This document shows positions 60,684 through 64,000 of a stretch of 64,000 bases of DNA, piece by piece (position 1 is the stretch's first letter; the number at the start of each line of letters is the position of its first letter). The DNA is taken from the NCBI GenBank assembly GCA_001874255.1, contig MPDC01000005.1, positions 1 through 64,000 on the forward strand, read 5' to 3'. The stretch comes from Alphaproteobacteria bacterium MedPE-SWcel. GTDB lineage: Bacteria; Pseudomonadota; Alphaproteobacteria; Rhodobacterales; Rhodobacteraceae. The notes beneath the pieces are model-generated. The model saw only the letters and a program-made list of their open reading frames with translations, made no database searches and was not told the origin of the DNA. Made by a program: the position numbers and the translations under genes.

Positions 60684-60908
60684 ATGAACAAGCGGTCTGA
60701 TTTGTCGATGGCCACCGACGACGTGCTGAAAGTCGAGCTGGAGGTCTTTCGCCGGGAACACAGGGATCTGGACGAGGCGATTCAGGCGCTCGAGGAAAAG
60801 GGCACGGCCGATCCGCTGACCATCCGGCGCCTGAAAAAGCAAAAGCTGAACCTCAAGGACAAGATCTCCCTGATCGAGGATCGGCTGCTGCCTGACATCA
60901 TCGCCTAG
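60684..60908 (+). CDS. DUF465 (YdcH-like) small protein
   Basis: Protein of 74 residues made of two charged helices, typical of the family: VFRREHRDLDEAIQALEEKG, then DPLTIRRLKKQKLNLKDKISLIEDRLLPDIIA. It probably forms a helical hairpin or oligomer. Function unknown. It lies upstream of purE, as in many Rhodobacterales genomes. Confidence 0.87.
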   Translation: MNKRSDLSMATDDVLKVELEVFRREHRDLDEAIQALEEKGTADPLTIRRLKKQKLNLKDKISLIEDRLLPDIIA

Positions 60909-60943
60909 ATCACAGCCCTGCCGATCGCGCCTCCCTGCCGAGC

Positions 60944-61020
60944 GGTCATTCGGGCCAATCGAATATCTGGGCCGAGCAGACATTCGGGCCGGGCGGGCAT
61001 TCGGGCCAAGCAGATATCGA
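60944..61020. repeat. Degenerate tandem repeat upstream of purE
   Basis: About four or five imperfect 16-20 base units built on CATTCGGGCC (for example near 60946, 60980 and 60998), mixed with ATATCTGGGCC and CAGATATCGA. Non-coding. Confidence 0.6.
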
Positions 61021-61162
61021 CCAGGCCAGGACCTCCACCGCCACGACCGGCCGTCCGGTGCGCCACAGGCCGTCCGGGAGACGATAAAATGCAATGGGGG
61101 ACGGATTGCCATTTTGGTCATTTTCGCTAAGGTGCGCGCTCCTTCCACAGAGAGGCGTACAG

Positions 61163-61651
61163 ATGGCCGAAATCAAAGTAGGGATCATCATGGGAAGCCA
61201 GTCCGACTGGCCCACGATGAAGGAGGCCGCCACGATTCTGGACGAGCTGGGCGTCGCTTACGAGACCCGAATCGTCTCGGCCCACCGCACCCCCGACCGA
61301 CTGTGGGACTACGGCAAGACGGCTGCGGACCGCGGCCTGCATGTGATCATCGCAGGCGCCGGCGGCGCGGCCCATCTGCCGGGCATGATGGCGTCAAAGA
61401 CCCGCATTCCGGTGGTCGGCGTGCCGGTCCAGACCCGCGCCCTCTCCGGTGTCGACAGCCTGTATTCCATCGTCCAGATGCCGAAGGGCTTTCCCGTCGC
61501 CACCATGGCCATCGGCGCCGCCGGAGCCGCCAATGCGGGCCTCATGGCCGCAGGCATCCTCGCCGTCAGCGATCCCGATCTCGCCCGGCGCCTCGACACC
61601 TGGCGCGCCGCCCTTGCCGCCTCCATTCCGGAGACCCCATCCGATGACTGA
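61163..61651 (+). CDS. purE: N5-CAIR mutase (PurE)
   Basis: Class I PurE of 162 residues, converting N5-carboxyaminoimidazole ribonucleotide to CAIR (EC 5.4.99.18) in purine synthesis. Active-site segments [24 protein letters not shown] with the catalytic His, [14 protein letters not shown] and [28 protein letters not shown] are all present. The start at 61163 follows AGAGAGGC; the longer frame from 61094 has no support. purK starts within its last codons. Confidence 0.96.
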   Translation: MAEIKVGIIMGSQSDWPTMKEAATILDELGVAYETRIVSAHRTPDRLWDYGKTAADRGLHVIIAGAGGAAHLPGMMASKTRIPVVGVPVQTRALSGVDSLYSIVQMPKGFPVATMAIGAAGAANAGLMAAGILAVSDPDLARRLDTWRAALAASIPETPSDD

Positions 61652-62744
61652 CGATCTCGCAGCGCCCTTGGCCCCCGGTGCCACCATCGGCATTCTCGGC
61701 GGCGGTCAACTGGGGCGCATGCTCTCGGTTGCGGCCTCCCGCCTCGGGTTCCGGACCCATATCTTTGACCCTTCGGTGGCCCCGCCCGCAGGCCATGTGG
61801 CCGATCGTATCACCACCGCCGGATATGAGGACGAGGCCGCCCTGCGCAGCTTTGCCGCCACCGTCGATGTCATCACCTATGAGTTCGAGAATATCCCGAC
61901 CACGGCGCTGGATGTGCTGGAGGCGCTGAAACCGATCCGCCCCGGACGCGAGGCGCTGCGGATCTCGCAGGACCGCCTGACCGAGAAAACCTTCCTGCAG
62001 GATCTGGGTCTCGCCACCGCGCCCTTTGCCGAGGTCAGCGATGCCCGCAGCCTGGACGCCGCGCTCGAACAGGTCGGCACGCCCTCGATCCTGAAGACCC
62101 GCCGCTTTGGCTATGACGGCAAGGGCCAGGCGCGGCTGATGTCCCCCGAAGAAGCCCCCGAGGCCCTCGCGGCGATGCGGGGGGCGCCCGCGCTGCTCGA
62201 AGGCTTCGTGGCCTTTACCCACGAGGTCTCGGTGATTGCCGCCCGCAGTCTCGATGGCAAGGTCGCCTGCTACGACCCCGGCGAGAATGTCCACCTCGAA
62301 GGCATCCTCCACACCACCACGGTGCCCGCCAACCTCAATACCGGACAGAGCATGGATGCGGTGCTGATGGCCGGCAAGATCCTGAACGCGCTGGACTATG
62401 TCGGAGTGCTTGGGGTCGAGATCTTTGTCACCGGCCACGGTCTGGTGGTCAATGAGATCGCGCCGCGGGTGCACAACTCCGGCCATTGGACCCAGCAGGG
62501 CTGCGCCATCGATCAGTTCGAACAGCATATCCGCGCAATTGCCGGCTGGACCCTGGGCAATGGCCAGCGCTATGCGGATGTGGTGATGGAAAACCTCATC
62601 GGCGACGACATCGCGCGCCTTGGCGATCTCGCGCGCGAGCCCGATTGCGCCATTCACCTCTATGGCAAATCCGAAGCCAAGCCCGGGCGCAAGATGGGCC
62701 ATGTCAACAGGCTGGTGCGCACAGAGGGCCGCGACGGCTGGTAG
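61644..62744 (+). CDS. purK: N5-CAIR synthetase (PurK)
   Basis: ATP-grasp enzyme of 366 residues making N5-CAIR from AIR, bicarbonate and ATP (EC 6.3.4.18). It starts with [23 protein letters not shown]. The ATP-grasp core carries [19 protein letters not shown], and the metal and substrate segments are [43 protein letters not shown]. The ATG overlaps the purE 3' end by 8 bases, which ties their translation. Confidence 0.96.
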   Translation: MTDDLAAPLAPGATIGILGGGQLGRMLSVAASRLGFRTHIFDPSVAPPAGHVADRITTAGYEDEAALRSFAATVDVITYEFENIPTTALDVLEALKPIRPGREALRISQDRLTEKTFLQDLGLATAPFAEVSDARSLDAALEQVGTPSILKTRRFGYDGKGQARLMSPEEAPEALAAMRGAPALLEGFVAFTHEVSVIAARSLDGKVACYDPGENVHLEGILHTTTVPANLNTGQSMDAVLMAGKILNALDYVGVLGVEIFVTGHGLVVNEIAPRVHNSGHWTQQGCAIDQFEQHIRAIAGWTLGNGQRYADVVMENLIGDDIARLGDLAREPDCAIHLYGKSEAKPGRKMGHVNRLVRTEGRDGW

Positions 62745-62826
62745 CGGCCCCCCGTCCTTCCGCCCATGGCGGATGGACCGCGCCGCAAGGAGGGCCCGCA
62801 GGGCCTGACGCGCGGCGCCCGCCCCG

Positions 62827-62910
62827 CCCGCCGCAGGCGCAAACCTGACCGCCGCAGACGCATACCCGCCTGCCGCAGGCGCGAACCCGCCCGCCGCAGG
62901 CGCCCCCCTG
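62827..62910. repeat. Four tandem 21-bp repeats between purK and phnM
   Basis: Units start at 62827, 62848, 62869 and 62890, based on CCxGCCGCAGGCGCxAACCxG. They sit in the convergent gap between purK and phnM, 14 bases from the phnM stop. Confidence 0.85.
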
Positions 62911-62924
62911 GATCACATCCCTGC

Positions 62925-64000
62925 TCAGGCGAGAAACCGCGCCGCAACTGGGCCACTCATATAGCTGACCCGCCCGCCCGACAGCGTCGCGGCCACCTGG
63001 TCCTGCGCATCCAGCACCACCAGATCCGCGCGATGGCCGGGGATCAACTCACCCCGATCCGAAAGCCCCAGCACACGGGCCGGACCAGAAGACACCAGCC
63101 CCCAGGCCGCCTCCAGTGGCAAGACGCCCGCCTTTGCCAGCATCAGCGCGGCCCGGCGCGGGCTCGGGTAGTGATAATCCGACGCCAGCGCATCACAGAG
63201 CCCCATGGCGATCAACTCGATGGCCGAGGCATTGCCCTTGTGCGATCCGCCCCGCACCACATTGGGCGACCCGAGGATGACATGGTCGCCCCCCGCCCGC
63301 GCGGCCTCTGCGGCCTCCGCCGTTTCCGGGAACTCCGATATCGCCGCCCCGCGCCCACGCCAGAGGCTGCGGTCCGCCGCGCTGCGGTCATCGTGACTGC
63401 CAAGGCGCACACCCGCCGCCCGCAGCCGCGCACAAAGCGCATCCAGCGCCCCCGGCACCTCGTGGCGGCGGGCATGCAGCTCCAGCAGCATCTCGAAATG
63501 CCGCTCGGGATTGCGCCCTGCCTTCAGGGCCTGCCCGGTCAGGCGCGGCGGCTTCTTGCCCGCCGCCAGCCGGTCGTGCGGCAGATGGTCGTTGAACACC
63601 ACATAGGGCACGCCCCATGCCGCGATCTTTGCCGCCAGCACCTCATAGGCCTCCAGCAGATGGATTTCGAACCGCAACTGCGGCAGCAGATCCGTGACCA
63701 GCTGCTGCCGCACCTCGGCAATCCCCGCAAACACCTGTTCCGCAAAATCCGGCCCGCGCAGGCCCCCCTCCCAGGAATAGAACTGCGCCAGAACCCCGGT
63801 GGTGATGCCATTGGCGGCCAGCTCGGCCTCGGTGGCGCGGATCCCCTGCGCCATCTGCTTCATCGCCCCACGGCGCGGCGCCACATGGCGCTCGAAACCA
63901 TCGCCGTGCAGATCAACGATCCCCGGCAGGATGCGATAGCCGCGCAGGTCCACCTCACGGCCACCAGCGCCGTCCTGCACGACGCCCTCCGCCAGACACA
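62925..64000 (-). CDS. phnM: RPn triphosphate diphosphatase (PhnM), 5' end cut
   Basis: C-terminal 358 or so residues of PhnM, an amidohydrolase that removes diphosphate from ribose-1-phosphonate 5-triphosphate in the C-P lyase pathway (EC 3.6.1.63). Metal-site segments LPGIVDLHGDGFERHVAPR, FNDHLPHD, LGSHDDRS, EFPETAEAAEAARAGGDHVILGSPNVVRGGSHKGN and ALASDYHYPSP are present. The frame stays open through the window edge and lacks only the expected first 20-30 residues. Other C-P lyase genes may lie beyond. It links the region to phosphonate use. Confidence 0.93.
   Translation of the reverse strand, partial: CLAEGVVQDGAGGREVDLRGYRILPGIVDLHGDGFERHVAPRRGAMKQMAQGIRATEAELAANGITTGVLAQFYSWEGGLRGPDFAEQVFAGIAEVRQQLVTDLLPQLRFEIHLLEAYEVLAAKIAAWGVPYVVFNDHLPHDRLAAGKKPPRLTGQALKAGRNPERHFEMLLELHARRHEVPGALDALCARLRAAGVRLGSHDDRSAADRSLWRGRGAAISEFPETAEAAEAARAGGDHVILGSPNVVRGGSHKGNASAIELIAMGLCDALASDYHYPSPRRAALMLAKAGVLPLEAAWGLVSSGPARVLGLSDRGELIPGHRADLVVLDAQDQVAATLSGGRVSYMSGPVAARFLA

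Noticed and set aside
1-64000. tRNA and rRNA genes
   Set aside because: No stretch with a tRNA cloverleaf pattern or rRNA-like conserved sequence was noticed in the intergenic regions.

Overview
The window looks like part of a genome of a marine alphaproteobacterium of the Rhodobacterales (roseobacter type). The support is family content and gene order: two TRAP transporter operons, Hsp20 next to a DUF1150 protein, a DUF465 protein upstream of purE-purK, RTX-repeat secreted proteins, a fused Sat-CysC, and high GC in most genes. A complete plasmid-type replication and partition module (Rep initiator, iterons, parA, parB, four identical 15-bp palindromes) sits at 35.7-40.1 kb. Genes usually found on chromosomes (queCDEF, purEK, phnM) follow it, so the replicon is probably a chromid or a large plasmid, or a chromosome with an integrated plasmid.

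Layout. 0.1-1.3 kb: IS5-type transposase. 1.4-1.9 kb: small degenerate acylphosphatase-like protein. 2.0-10.2 kb: a tightly coupled operon for an N-heterocycle, probably a purine. It encodes a stand-alone Rieske protein, a Rieske-less oxygenase catalytic subunit, a GST-like protein, an 8-oxoguanine-deaminase-like amidohydrolase and a BMP-type ABC importer. 10.7-21.3 kb: a small RTX protein, then surface-polysaccharide genes (three acyltransferases, a polymerase/ligase, a flippase) and a large RTX protein with a GH16 glycanase domain. 21.5-24.6 kb: AraC regulator and TonB-dependent siderophore receptor. 24.8-28.6 kb: TRAP operon with an unusual TM2-coiled-coil-DctQ fusion. 29.1-35.7 kb: malonate locus matR / matPQM-matA-matB. 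35.7-40.1 kb: replication and partition. 40.2-42.5 kb: queuosine precursor operon queC-queD-queE-queF. 42.5-43.6 kb: kinase fragment and an AT-rich sulfotransferase. 43.8-50.7 kb: HAD and histidine phosphatases, an MBL-fold hydrolase, an Fbp-type ABC importer and a divergent DeoR regulator, probably for a phosphorylated compound. 51.4-54.2 kb: secreted subtilisin-RTX protease. 54.2-58.4 kb: sulfotransferase, ExoY-like initiating sugar transferase and Sat-CysC. 58.6-64.0 kb: PhzF-like protein, DUF1150, Hsp20, DUF465, purE, purK and phnM (cut by the window edge).

How the genes work together. The 2-10 kb operon resembles the NdmC/NdmE part of bacterial methylxanthine N-demethylation, but with the Rieske centre on its own polypeptide and a purine deaminase and importer in the same operon. 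This is the best candidate for an undescribed system here. A second theme is a sulfated, acylated exopolysaccharide: Sat-CysC makes PAPS, two sulfotransferases can use it, ExoY starts the lipid-linked glycan, and the 11-18 kb genes acylate, flip and polymerise it. The RTX-GH16 protein may trim it. A third is carbon and phosphorus scavenging through the two TRAP systems, the ABC importer with phosphatases, and PhnM.
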